DNA of 33,510 bases from Chloroflexota bacterium (GCA_902812345.1 CADDZM010000025.1:1-33510); one strand, 5' to 3'. Numbered from the stretch's first letter, positions 7,938 to 16,080 are shown. The notes: a model not told the origin generated them from the letters alone. A program made the numbers and translations.

Positions 7938-7963
7938 TCCCGACCAAAAAGGCCGGGATTTTT
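7938..7963 (+). terminator. Intrinsic terminator of the TPR gene
   Basis: TCCCG at 7938-7942 pairs with CGGGA at 7954-7958, with CC/GG inside and an AAAAA loop, followed by a T-run. It begins 15 bases after the stop. Confidence 0.85.
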
Positions 7964-8139
7964 AATTTTATATCTCGCAAGGCAAAAATTCCCCGGAGCA
8001 GCCTACCTGCCGGTATCATTTTAGCAGCGGCTAATATTAAGGAAAATTCAAACCAGTGGCACTATATATGCCTACCTGTACCGGCAAAAGTAGTTTTGCG
8101 ATGGTTATAAAGGCTGGGTTAATCGAAAGGATTGTAACA

Positions 8140-8334
8140 ATGGACCAGACTTATGACAGATTTGAGGATCCGACCCAGAACGGCGCGCTGGAATTAACCG
8201 AAGATTTTAGTGACGCAGAATCTGCCGCCGAGGAAATTAAACCCTTCCAGGTAGCGACGCTCTTTCAGGAAGTTGAGAGGATAGGCCAGGGGTTTTCGGA
8301 GCTACAAATGGACGAATTCCTTCTCTCCGCCTGA
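8140..8334 (+). CDS. Small acidic protein of unknown function (64 aa)
   Basis: The ATG at 8140 is preceded by AAAGGA about nine bases upstream. An in-frame start at 8056 would give 92 residues but has no good ribosome site. The product is short, strongly acidic and cysteine-free. It starts MDQTYDRFEDPTQNG, has a Glu/Asp-rich middle (ELTEDFSDAESAAEEIKP) and ends QMDEFLLSA. No domain, helix pair or export signal is recognised. It lies on the same strand as, but about 360 bases ahead of, the esterase/ATP-grasp pair, which has its own promoter. A peptide substrate for the ATP-grasp ligase is one possibility, from position and composition only. It could also be an unrelated or spurious ORF. Confidence 0.5.
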   Translation: MDQTYDRFEDPTQNGALELTEDFSDAESAAEEIKPFQVATLFQEVERIGQGFSELQMDEFLLSA

Positions 8335-8440
8335 AATTTATGTGTAGTACACCTGTAACCCGGCTTTATCACGTAATTTAAGGCTAAAATAGAGTAGAAA
8401 GCCGCACCAGCAAAAATGAGGGCGGTTATTCCAGGCAAGA
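8335..8440 (+). other. Intergenic region with palindrome and imperfect hairpin
   Basis: An 11-bp perfect palindrome GTGTAGTACAC lies at 8342-8352, eight bases after the small ORF. Farther on, CGGCTTT (about 8358-8364) can pair with AAAGCCG (about 8399-8405) across a long loop. Either could act in termination or as a protein site. No gene is visible. Confidence 0.35.
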
Positions 8441-8469
8441 TTGACAAAAATGTTATGGAATGTTATAAC
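8441..8469 (+). promoter_or_regulatory. Strong sigma-70-type promoter for the esterase/ATP-grasp pair
   Basis: Consensus -35 TTGACA at 8441-8446, a 17-bp spacer and -10 TATAAC at 8464-8469 with an extended TG upstream. This is one of the best housekeeping promoters in the window and predicts a start near 8476, giving a 5' leader of about 220 nt. Confidence 0.8.
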
Positions 8470-8475
8470 TTGCCA

Positions 8476-8697
8476 GATTTTTAATGGAACCTTCTTTTAT
8501 AGGACTTTCGCTTGAAACGATTATTTTGAGTTAGCATTTCTCGTATCCCGAAGGCTTCTCAGGTTCAGAGCTAAAGTCGTGTTTTCTTACTGCTCGCGCG
8601 CAGGTAAGCTTACCCGGTAGTTTTTTTCCTACAAATAGGTCGTGCCAGAACTTTTAACCCGGTTTTCGGCAAATTGCCGTGAGTAAGGAGCGCTAAA
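8476..8697 (+). promoter_or_regulatory. Long 5' leader of the esterase gene
   Basis: About 220 nt with no ORF. It contains the palindrome GGTAAGCTTACC (8603-8614) with a run of seven T a few bases later (8621-8627), which could act as a weak attenuator. A CGGCA/TGCCG hairpin (about 8667-8679) stands just before AAGGAG (8685-8690). The function is not recognised and it matches no riboswitch class I know. Confidence 0.35.
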
Positions 8698-9411
8698 TTG
8701 CAACGCGAATATCATAAATGGTACAGCCCGTCGCTGGGACGGGACATGGAGCAATTAGTCTTCGGGCATGCCGGGGCGCCGGTTATTATTTTTCCAACCT
8801 CACAGGGGCGTTTTTACGAAAATGAAGACATGGGTATGGTTAACGCCCTGGCCGATAAAATTGACGCCGGGTTTATCCAGCTTTACTGCGTAGACAGCAT
8901 TGACGCCGATAGCTGGTACAACTGGCACGCCTCCCTTGAATGGCGCATGGGCCGGGCTAACGCTTACGACGCCTATCTTTTCCTGGAAGTTTTGCCTTTT
9001 ATAAACAGCCGCAACTCCAACGGCTACATTGCCCTGGCGGGCAGTAGCTTTGGGGCGTATCACGCCGTCAACTTTGGCTTTCGACATCCCGAACGCATCC
9101 ATAAGATTGTGGCTTTGAGCGGGCGTTACAACCTGAAGCACTATTTCGGCCATTACTTCAACGAAGACCTGTACTATAACTCTCCCCTGGATTACATTGG
9201 CGGAGCGCAAGAAGGCGAATTTCTCACCCGGGTACGCCAGCAAGAAATAAAGTTGTTAACCGGCACCTGGGACCTGGGGGTTTGCCAGGACGAAACACGC
9301 CTGTTACATGATGTATTAGCCTCGAAAGGCATTAATCACACCTACGAGGTCTGGCAGGACTCCGGCCACGATTGGCCTTACTGGTTCAAGCAAATACGTC
9401 AATTTATTTAG
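8698..9411 (+). CDS. Alpha/beta-hydrolase, esterase family
   Basis: 237 residues from a TTG with AAGGAG seven bases upstream. No signal peptide. The alpha/beta-hydrolase fold is shown by the nucleophile elbow GSSFGAYHAVNFG (Ser117), a probable acid around Asp192 (TGTWD) and a C-terminal His224 in DSGHDWPYW. The opening YHKWYSPSLGRDMEQLVFG and FPTSQGRFYENEDM belong to a putative-esterase group related to esterase D/PHB-depolymerase folds, but the substrate is unknown. The ATP-grasp gene follows after 27 bases, so the two are one operon. The hydrolase may remove or exchange an ester or amide made by the ligase, which is inference from pairing only. Confidence 0.85.
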   Translation: MQREYHKWYSPSLGRDMEQLVFGHAGAPVIIFPTSQGRFYENEDMGMVNALADKIDAGFIQLYCVDSIDADSWYNWHASLEWRMGRANAYDAYLFLEVLPFINSRNSNGYIALAGSSFGAYHAVNFGFRHPERIHKIVALSGRYNLKHYFGHYFNEDLYYNSPLDYIGGAQEGEFLTRVRQQEIKLLTGTWDLGVCQDETRLLHDVLASKGINHTYEVWQDSGHDWPYWFKQIRQFI

Positions 9412-9438
9412 AAATTTTATTAAGGAGATGTGTGTAGA

Positions 9439-10434
9439 ATGACTCAGGAGAACAACGCAGCCGCCCCCAAAAAGGCAAAAGCCTCCAAAGCAAAAGCGCA
9501 AGAGCCTTTGAAGGTCGGCTTAATGGTGGGCCGGGAATGGTCGTGGCCGCCCGCCTTTATTGATAGAGTAAACAACATGAATGCCGGTGTGACCGTTGAG
9601 TTCGTGAAAATCGGCGGGTCCAAAATGGACGAACCATGCGAATATAAAGTCATTATTGACCGCATTTCGCACGAAGTACCTTATTACCGCAGTTATTTGA
9701 AAAACGCCGTAGTCCAGGGCACCATTGTTATCAATAACCCTTTCTGGTGGACCGCCGACGATAAATACATCGAGTCAACCATCGCGCACCGCATAGGCGT
9801 GGCCCATCCCCGGACCGTCGTACTGCCCAACAAATCTTACATAGAAGGCATCGTAACAGAATCGCTGCGTAACTTGCAGTACCCGCTTCCCTGGAAAGAG
9901 TTGCTGGACTACACCGGCACTCCCGCTTTCCTCAAACCGGCCATCGGCGGCGGCTGGAAGAATGTCTACAAAGTCGACAACCTGGAAGAACTTTTTAAAG
10001 CCTATAACGAAACGGGCGAACTGACGATGGTACTCCAGCAGGGCATCAATTTCGAGCAGTATGTGCGCTGCTTCTGCCTGGGCCGCAAAGATGTCTTGAT
10101 TATGCGCTACGACCCCGGCGAAAGAAAGTATCACAACGACCCGAATTATCTAACGCCTGCCCTGGCAAAACGCATCGAGCAGGACTGCCTCAAACTATGC
10201 GAGGCGCTCAGTTATGACATGAATACTCTCGAATTCGCTATCGAGGACGGGGTGCCTTATGCGATTGACTTCCTCAACCCGGCCCCCGATTTCGATATTA
10301 ACAGCCTGGGCCAGGACCACTTCGACTGGGTGCTGGATAAAATGTCAGCCTTGGTTATCGGGTACGCCACCGGCAAGACCAAACCCCAGAAGGTAGAGTA
10401 CCGCTGGGACAGCCTGATGAAAGGCACCAGATAA
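9439..10434 (+). CDS. ATP-grasp ligase of unknown specificity (RimK/glutathione synthetase-like)
   Basis: 331 residues from the ATG at 9439; an in-frame GTG at 9430 is too close to AAGGAG (9422-9427). A Lys/Ala-rich tail (about 1-24) precedes the pre-ATP-grasp domain. The ATP-grasp core has AFLKPAIGGGWKNVYKVD (163-180, ATP-binding Lys166 and glycine-rich loop), LQQGINFEQYVRCFCLG and the metal-binding end YAIDFLNPAPDFD (Asp277, Asn280). Such enzymes join a carboxylate to an amine or thiol via an acylphosphate; neither partner can be read from the sequence. It is the second gene after the esterase and is followed by a terminator. The lysine-rich tail could bind nucleic acid or an acidic partner. 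Confidence 0.82.
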   Translation: MTQENNAAAPKKAKASKAKAQEPLKVGLMVGREWSWPPAFIDRVNNMNAGVTVEFVKIGGSKMDEPCEYKVIIDRISHEVPYYRSYLKNAVVQGTIVINNPFWWTADDKYIESTIAHRIGVAHPRTVVLPNKSYIEGIVTESLRNLQYPLPWKELLDYTGTPAFLKPAIGGGWKNVYKVDNLEELFKAYNETGELTMVLQQGINFEQYVRCFCLGRKDVLIMRYDPGERKYHNDPNYLTPALAKRIEQDCLKLCEALSYDMNTLEFAIEDGVPYAIDFLNPAPDFDINSLGQDHFDWVLDKMSALVIGYATGKTKPQKVEYRWDSLMKGTR

Positions 10435-10452
10435 GTTCTGCAGGACCATCAA

Positions 10453-10483
10453 GCGCCGGGTAATTCCGGCCCTTTTAATTTTT
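10453..10483 (+). terminator. Intrinsic terminator after the ATP-grasp gene
   Basis: GCCGG (10455-10459) pairs with CCGGC (10466-10470), followed by CCTTTTAATTTTT. It closes the esterase/ATP-grasp operon. Confidence 0.8.
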
Positions 10484-10617
10484 AAAATTTAGAATGAATT
10501 CGATTAAAAGGGTGTATTTTTTTTGAACTAGCGCCCTCTCTATAACAGAGGTCGGAAATTTGAATTAAATTATGAGCAGGGAAACTGGCAAATCAGACAA
10601 AGAGAAGCCCAAACTCC

Positions 10618-10652
10618 TATAAAAAAATTAGGTTAAGTTAATAAACTAACCT
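10618..10652 (-). terminator. Terminator of the chemoreceptor gene
   Basis: On the minus strand AGGTTA (10652-10647) pairs with TAACCT (10635-10630) and is followed by AATTTTTTT. It lies about 100 bases downstream of the chemoreceptor stop. Confidence 0.65.
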
Positions 10653-10685
10653 TTAGACCACTAACCTTTCGTTCTTAATCCATCA

Positions 10686-10724
10686 ACCAGCGCCGGGACA
10701 GCCAAGTCGGCGCTGGTTTTATTT
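10686..10724 (+). terminator. Strong plus-strand hairpin with T-run
   Basis: ACCAGCGCCG (10686-10695) pairs perfectly with CGGCGCTGGT (10708-10717), followed by TTTATTTTT. It lies about 250 bases beyond the ATP-grasp gene, which already has a terminator, so it is either a backup or the end of a short RNA. Confidence 0.7.
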
Positions 10725-10748
10725 TTATAGTCTTTTTATAAATTGCGA

Positions 10749-12608
10749 CTAAAGAGGATACGGCTTCAAATCGGATGAACTTTCAAAAGAAGGCGGCGTT
10801 TCTTCGCGGGTAGAGGTGGGATTACTTTCCCCGGCGGGCGGCTCATCCCCTGTAAGATGAGAGGCTAACTTGAACTGGCCGGAGACGCGAGTTAGCTCCT
10901 GGGCAATCATATCCAGGGTAAGAGCCAGGTCGCTGCTCTGCTGGGCCGAGGCAGCGGCATCGCCGATAACGGTGGATAAATGCTGCATCGAGGTCACGAC
11001 CTGTTCGCTGGCACTGCGCTGCTGCTGGGTCGCCAGGGAAATCGCGTTCGCCAGTTGTACGGTCCGCTCGACCATCTGAATAATGCTTTCGTTCACATCA
11101 CCCGCCCGGTAGGCCAGGATAACGCCGCGTTCGGCCTCTTTCATACCCTGCTCGGTCGCCATAACGCTGGCGTTGGTAGCGTCCTGGATTTCGCCCAGCA
11201 CAGCCTGGACATCTTTGGTGGCCTGGCGGCTGCGGTCGGCCAGCCGTTTTACTTCACTCGCAACTACGGCAAAGCGTTTGCCGCTCTCGCCGGCGGCGGC
11301 GCTTTCGATAGCGGCGTTAAGAGCCAGGAGGTGGGTCTGGTCGGCAATGGAAGCCACCTGCTCGATAATATGGCCGACCCGCTGGGAGCGTTCGGAAAGC
11401 GCGAGGATGCGGTCGGTAATCTCACGCACCCGCATTTTAAGATTGGTGTTGCCCATGATACTTTGCCGGGCGGTTTCCTGGCCGTCGTTGACGCTATTAA
11501 GGGCTTGCTCGGCGGCGCTGGCGACCAGGGCCGCCGCTTCGGCGATTTGTTGAGCGGTATGACTTAATTCTTCGATAGTTACAGTAGCCTGGGTGACGGC
11601 CCCGGCCTGCTCGACCGAAATCTGGGCCGAGTGGCGGCTGGCCCCGGCAATTTCTTCGGCGGTGCCGCTCACATTGCGGGCCTGACGCTGGACCTGCCCT
11701 ACCATCGAACCCAACCGGGTGATACTCTGGTTGAAAGTAGCTGCTAACTCACCGAACTGGTCCTGGTTGGAGACGGTCAGGTTGGTTGACAGGTCGCCGT
11801 CGGCAAGGTGCAGCAGGCGATTACGCAGGCGGTTGACCGGCGTGGTAAAGACCTGGGTCAAAACCAGGCTAAAGATAAGGGTCAGGCAAATCGCCAGCAG
11901 CCCGGCTACCAGCAAAATTATTTGCGAGAAATTCCTGATACTGTCCGCATCGGTAACGGCCTGACGGCTGCTATTGAGAGTATTTTCGAGGATATTAGTC
12001 ATCCCAGCCTCGAATTTTTCAGTCCTGGTTATAATCACGGCTATATTTTTGCCCGACTGCGACCACTCATCGGAAACCGTTTTAAACTGTTTCTCGTCGG
12101 CGGCCTGCCTGAGCCGGTCCAGCGAGCCGAGTAATTGCAGCACATCATTCTTCAGACTATCTTCAGCGCTCAGCAAGTAGTTTTTATCAGTATTCGAAAT
12201 GCTCGTTATACTGGTTAGACGGTCAAGGCCGGTGATTATTTGCTGAATCATGGCGCGCTGGCGGTCATAATCATCAAGGGAAGCCTGAGAACGGAAAAAG
12301 GCTTCGTCCGGGGAAACCTGGTCAGTCGCAACTTCGTTGGCGCGGTAGTAGACAAAATTCAAGTCGTTCTGGACATTAGTGAGGGCGCTTTTCAGGTCAA
12401 TCAGGCTGTGTTCAAGCTGGAGAACGCCAAAAGACTCATCCTGGCTGGTTTTAACCTCGGTAATTTTCTGACCCTGGTGGTCGGTGGTCCAGATACTCAG
12501 GGCGGTTAGAATAAGGAGGAAAAACACAATCAGAAAGAAACCGCTCATCAATTTGACCCGGATACTCCAAGGGCTATTTTGCAACCATTCAACCAGGAAA
12601 AACCGCAT
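10749..12608 (-). CDS. Methyl-accepting chemotaxis-like transducer
   Basis: 619 residues, start set by AAAGGG seven bases before the ATG. TM1 is about 18-40, an all-helical periplasmic sensor about 41-225 (four-helix-bundle/CHASE3-like), TM2 about 228-251, HAMP 252-304 (FTTPVNRLRNRLLHLADGDL) and the coiled-coil signalling domain about 310-590. The hairpin tip reads IADQTHLLALNAAIESAAAG then GKRFAVVASEVKRLADRS (418-460). The IESAAAGESGKRF form differs from the usual IEAARAGEQGRGF and is a known variant of atypical receptors. No cheA, cheW or cheR is nearby, so it is an orphan that may serve chemotaxis, twitching or another two-component output. The ligand is unknown. It is transcribed divergently from the CoA-transferase gene. 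Confidence 0.92.
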   Translation of the reverse strand: MRFFLVEWLQNSPWSIRVKLMSGFFLIVFFLLILTALSIWTTDHQGQKITEVKTSQDESFGVLQLEHSLIDLKSALTNVQNDLNFVYYRANEVATDQVSPDEAFFRSQASLDDYDRQRAMIQQIITGLDRLTSITSISNTDKNYLLSAEDSLKNDVLQLLGSLDRLRQAADEKQFKTVSDEWSQSGKNIAVIITRTEKFEAGMTNILENTLNSSRQAVTDADSIRNFSQIILLVAGLLAICLTLIFSLVLTQVFTTPVNRLRNRLLHLADGDLSTNLTVSNQDQFGELAATFNQSITRLGSMVGQVQRQARNVSGTAEEIAGASRHSAQISVEQAGAVTQATVTIEELSHTAQQIAEAAALVASAAEQALNSVNDGQETARQSIMGNTNLKMRVREITDRILALSERSQRVGHIIEQVASIADQTHLLALNAAIESAAAGESGKRFAVVASEVKRLADRSRQATKDVQAVLGEIQDATNASVMATEQGMKEAERGVILAYRAGDVNESIIQMVERTVQLANAISLATQQQRSASEQVVTSMQHLSTVIGDAAASAQQSSDLALTLDMIAQELTRVSGQFKLASHLTGDEPPAGESNPTSTREETPPSFESSSDLKPYPL

Positions 12609-12749
12609 CTTTTGGCCCTTTCAAACCGCCATCTGAATCAGGTAAACTTTACAAGTGTATCTGTGTAGCTTATATTATCACAAAGAAACTTTGAATACAG
12701 CCGTCAGGTTGAATTTGTAACTAAACTGTAATTTATGTAAAGCTCTTTT

Positions 12750-13565
12750 ATGCCAGGAAACGATTATACTTCCCAGGAATTGATGGTAGTAGCGGCGGCC
12801 CGCCAGATCCAAGACGGCGCGAGGGTCTTTGTCGGAATGCGGCTGCCTTTGTTGGCCTTCGCGCTTGCCAAACGGACTCACGCACCCAACGCGGCCGGCC
12901 TTTTCGAGAACGGTCTACTCCGGGACGAGGCGGTGGCCCAATTGCTTTACACTATGGGCGATGGTCCGAATGTCCTTGGAGCGGGTTGGGCGACGCGCAT
13001 GGGGAATGTGCTGGGCCTGTTGCAGCAAGGTTCGATTGACCTCGGGTTTATCGGCGGGGCGGAAGTGGACCGCTTCGGCAACCTAAACACTTCCTATATA
13101 TACGGCGAGAGCGGTAAATTAACCCGCCTACCCGGCAGCGGGGGCGCCTGTGATATTGCGACCGGCGCCGGTAGATGTGTCATTATTATGGAGCATGAGC
13201 CGCGCCGGTTTAAACAAAAGGTTTCTTATGTTACCTCACCCGGCTTTGGCGACGGTACACCCGGCTGGCGCGAAAAACACGGCCTGGTAGGCGGTGGACC
13301 CCGGGCGGTTATTACAACCCTGGGGCTGCTCGACTTTCCCGGTGAAAGTGAACCTTCCCGCGAGATGCGGCTGGCTAGCTACCATCCTTTTACCAGCCCG
13401 GAAGAGGTTCTGGGCGCGACCGGCTGGCCGCTTCAGCTTTCGCCCGACTTGCAACAAACTCCACCACCTTCCGAAGAAGAACTAAAAATTATTCGGGAAT
13501 GCGACCCGCTTGGTTTCTGGACCGATTACCGGCCCACTACCCTGGAAAAACAGTACCTAGATTGA
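12750..13565 (+). CDS. CoA-transferase beta subunit, no alpha subunit nearby
   Basis: 271 residues of the class I CoA-transferase subunit B family (COG2057, GctB/IpdB type). LFENGLLRD (Glu53) matches the active-site E-N-G motif of glutaconate CoA-transferase B (Glu54). SIDLGFIGGAEVDRFGNLN and LPGSGGACDIATGAGR are typical. The family works as an alpha/beta pair, moving CoA between carboxylic acids, or in IpdAB opening a ring. Here the upstream gene is a divergent chemoreceptor 141 bases away, so no alpha subunit is adjacent. The TGA overlaps the TTG that probably starts queE. The ribosome site is weak. The role and partner are unknown, and a link with queuosine genes has no obvious logic. Confidence 0.85.
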   Translation: MPGNDYTSQELMVVAAARQIQDGARVFVGMRLPLLAFALAKRTHAPNAAGLFENGLLRDEAVAQLLYTMGDGPNVLGAGWATRMGNVLGLLQQGSIDLGFIGGAEVDRFGNLNTSYIYGESGKLTRLPGSGGACDIATGAGRCVIIMEHEPRRFKQKVSYVTSPGFGDGTPGWREKHGLVGGGPRAVITTLGLLDFPGESEPSREMRLASYHPFTSPEEVLGATGWPLQLSPDLQQTPPPSEEELKIIRECDPLGFWTDYRPTTLEKQYLD

Positions 13566-14277
13566 ACTCAATAATACCAGTCCGACCGTTCGTACGCCAA
13601 GATCGGTTTCTTGTAAACGAAGTTTCTACTCTATCCAGGGTGAAGGCGCTTCGATTGGCCTGCCCGCTATCTTTCTGCGGCTCCAGATCTGCAACCTGAC
13701 CTGCGAGTGGTGCGATACCCGTTACACCTGGGATACAAACCATCCCGATTACGACAAATATCAGGCGGTAGACCTGGATAAAATTATTCCTATGCTTTCG
13801 GAATATCCCTGCCGCCGGTTGATTATCACCGGTGGAGAGCCGTTATTGCACTCCGCCGCAATCGAGAAACTTTTAGAGCAGTTGGGTGAGGAATGGGCCA
13901 TCGAAATCGAAACAAACGGCACTCTGCCGGGCCGGGCTTCCATTCGAGAACGCTGCCAGCTTAATATTTCACCCAAGTTGCCGTCCGCCAAAAATAAAGC
14001 TAAAACCATCCGCCCGGCGGTGCTGGACCTGCTTAAACAGAGCCGCAATCCCTGGTTCAAATTCGTTGTGGCCGGCCTGGCCGACTTTGCGGAGATGGTC
14101 AAGGTGGTTGACGAATGTGGATTACCCGAGGATAGAATTATTGTAATGCCGGAAGGCCAGCGCCCGGACATCCTGGCCGCGCACGCCCTGGAAATCGTCG
14201 AGCTTGTCAAGGAAAAAGGCTACCGGTTGCTACCCCGCCTGCACGTGATGCTTTACGGCAACCGGCGCGGCGTTTAG
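13562..14277 (+). CDS. queE: 7-carboxy-7-deazaguanine synthase QueE, interrupted by a one-base frameshift
   Basis: Radical-SAM enzyme of the preQ0 pathway (carboxy-tetrahydropterin to CDG). The reading frame to the TAG at 14275 contains YSIQGEGASIGLPAIFLRLQ, the CxxxCxxC cluster CNLTCEWCDTRYTWD, ITGGEPLL and KFVVAG. No ATG, GTG or TTG occurs in this frame before 13792, past the cluster. The expected N-terminus RFLVNEV is in the next frame (from a TTG at 13562 overlapping the CoA-transferase stop) and ends at about 13624, where GTTTCTAC should be GTTTTCTAC. One missing T explains both halves. queC directly follows. It may be a sequencing error, a recent mutation or, less likely, programmed slippage. 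Confidence 0.82.
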
Positions 14278-14291
14278 AAAGAATTGTGGTT

Positions 14292-14969
14292 ATGGCAGAG
14301 GCAGAAAAAGCAGAGGGACCGGAGAAAGCGCTAGTATGTTTTTCGGGTGGTATGGACTCAACCACCCTTTTATATGAAGCGTTGGCCCAGGGCTACAGGG
14401 TGTGGGCGGTCAGTTTTGATTATAACCAGCGCCACCGCATCGAGCTTGAAAGCGCCGCCACTATCGCCCAAAGACTTGGTTTACCACACAAAATTCTTAA
14501 AATTGACCTGGGTCAGATTGGCGGGAGCGTCCTGACTGACATGACCCAGGATGTGCCTGACCAGGCCGATAACCGCCAGTTTTCGACGGTCGTGCCGCTA
14601 AGAAACGCCCTTTTCTGCACCCTGGCGGCCAGTTACGGCGAAACCGTTGGCGTAGACGAAATCTTTTACGGCCCGGTCAAAGAAGATTTCCTGGCCTACC
14701 GCGACTGCCGCCGCCCCTTCTTCGACAGCCTGGCCCAGGCGCTCAGCCTGGGGTCGAGTAACGAGGGGCGGGCGGTCCGGATTCATACCCCGTTCGTGGA
14801 CCTTTACAAACGCGAGGTGCTGGAGCGCGGCTTTGCGCTGGGAGTACCTTATAAACTAACCCACACCTGCTACCGGGGCCAGCGCCCACCCTGCGGTGAG
14901 TGTGACGCCTGCCGGGAACGACTGGCCGCTTTTGCCCAGCTTGGCCGCACTGACCCGTTAATGGTTTAG
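14292..14969 (+). CDS. queC: 7-cyano-7-deazaguanine synthase QueC
   Basis: 225 residues. An ATP-dependent PP-loop enzyme converting CDG to preQ0, the precursor of queuosine in tRNA. The N-terminus has the PP-loop FSGGMDSTT, followed by FDYNQRHRIE, TVVPLRNALF and YRDCRRPFF. The C-terminal zinc site is CYRGQRPPCGECDACRERL with four cysteines. All expected residues are present. The ATG at 14292 lies nine bases after AGAAAG; a GTG at 14286 is the alternative. It follows queE by 14 bases. Its TAG overlaps the stop of the convergent aldo/keto reductase by four bases. queD and queF are not in the window. Confidence 0.95.
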   Translation: MAEAEKAEGPEKALVCFSGGMDSTTLLYEALAQGYRVWAVSFDYNQRHRIELESAATIAQRLGLPHKILKIDLGQIGGSVLTDMTQDVPDQADNRQFSTVVPLRNALFCTLAASYGETVGVDEIFYGPVKEDFLAYRDCRRPFFDSLAQALSLGSSNEGRAVRIHTPFVDLYKREVLERGFALGVPYKLTHTCYRGQRPPCGECDACRERLAAFAQLGRTDPLMV

Positions 14970-16006
14970 TTCGAGGCAAACTCGGTTATCTCGTCAATCT
15001 TATCGAGTTCTTCCCTGGAAAACTCCAGGTTTTCCAGGGCAGCTACGTTTTCCTCGATTTGCTCGACTTTGGATGCGCCAATCAGGACGCTGGTGATGGC
15101 AGGGAACCGGAGAATCCAGGCCAGGGCCATCTGGGCCAGGCTCTGCCCGCGCTTCTGGGCCAGGCCATTGAGAGCTTCCAGCTTTTTCTGGGTCTTTTCG
15201 TCCAGCACCTCACCGTTAGCCTGCTTGCCCCACCATTCCGCCGCCCGCGAATCGGTGGGGAGCGCTTTGCCCAGGTACTTGTCGCTCAGCTTGCCCTGGT
15301 CAAGCGGACTAAAAGCAATCACGCCTATACCATTGCGTTCGGTATGGTCGAGCAAGTCCCGCTCGATTTTGCGGTCGAGCATGTTGTAGCGGGGCTGGTC
15401 AATAGTGATGCGGGTCAGATTCTTCTTTTGAGTTATCTGGACAGCATGCTCTAAATGCGCCCCCGAAAAACTACTTACGCCCACATAAAGGACTTTACCC
15501 TGCTTCACGAGGATGTCGAGGGCTTCCAGGGTTTCTTCCAGGGGCGTATTCGGGTCGGTCCGGTGTGCGTAAAAAATATCTACGTAGTCAAGACCGAGCC
15601 GCTGCAAGGACTGGTCGAGGCTGGCGACCATGTATTTTTTGGAAAGACCGTCACCATAAGGGCCGGGCCACATGCGGTATCCGGCTTTGGTTGAAATAAG
15701 CAGTTCATCCCGAGGCATACTTTTGAGAATTTTGCCGACGACCCGCTCGGCATTTCCAGGCGGGCGGCCATAGTTATTCGCCAGGTCAAAATGGGTAATA
15801 CCCAGGTCAAACGCCCTGTAGAGGCACTCCCGCGCCACGTCTTCGCCCCGGTAGCCGCCGAAAGTTTCCCAGGCGCCCAGGGAAACAGCCGGCAGATATA
15901 GGCCCGTGTCGCCGCACTTGCGGTAAAGCATGTTTTCGTAGCGATTCTCGGCGAAGGTTACAGCAGCTTCACTACCGTCTGTTTTAGTAGTTATTTCGTT
16001 ACTCAT
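14966..16006 (-). CDS. Aldo/keto reductase, YghZ-like
   Basis: 346 residues, NADPH-dependent reductase with a TIM barrel. The catalytic tetrad is Asp74 and Tyr79 (FDLANNYG), Lys107 (STKAGY) and His148 (YAHRTD). GYRMWPGPYGDGLSKKYM is the signature of the AKR14/YghZ group (L-glyceraldehyde 3-phosphate or methylglyoxal reductase). NADP-binding elements LIGASKVEQIEEN lie near the C-terminus. About 28 extra residues precede the first strand (YRKCGDTGLYLP). AGGA stands nine bases before the ATG. The gene is divergent from a TetR regulator with a recognisable operator, so regulation by it is plausible but not shown. The physiological substrate is unproven. Confidence 0.9.
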   Translation of the reverse strand: MSNEITTKTDGSEAAVTFAENRYENMLYRKCGDTGLYLPAVSLGAWETFGGYRGEDVARECLYRAFDLGITHFDLANNYGRPPGNAERVVGKILKSMPRDELLISTKAGYRMWPGPYGDGLSKKYMVASLDQSLQRLGLDYVDIFYAHRTDPNTPLEETLEALDILVKQGKVLYVGVSSFSGAHLEHAVQITQKKNLTRITIDQPRYNMLDRKIERDLLDHTERNGIGVIAFSPLDQGKLSDKYLGKALPTDSRAAEWWGKQANGEVLDEKTQKKLEALNGLAQKRGQSLAQMALAWILRFPAITSVLIGASKVEQIEENVAALENLEFSREELDKIDEITEFASN

Positions 16007-16080
16007 TTTGAAAATTCCTGTCCGTTGTATCAGTCTGCCCGGCCTGCTTTTGGCCGGATAAAAATTGGGTTTACCGGGGA

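Larger units (their letters stand above)
10484..10748. other. Gene-free region between convergent genes, with two more terminators
   Basis: The 314-nt gap between the ATP-grasp gene and the chemoreceptor has no credible ORF. It holds a small CCTCT/AGAGG hairpin (about 10535-10552), a minus-strand terminator (10618-10652), a direct repeat CTAACCTTT at 10646 and 10661, and a 10-bp hairpin with a plus-strand T-run (10686-10724). The last would fit an independent short plus-strand RNA, but no clear promoter was found. Confidence 0.4.

Noticed and set aside
13605-13640. Programmed -1 frameshift in queE
   Set aside because: No canonical slippery heptamer and no clear stimulatory pseudoknot. Pairing after a -1 slip of GTT would be poor, so an indel is more likely.
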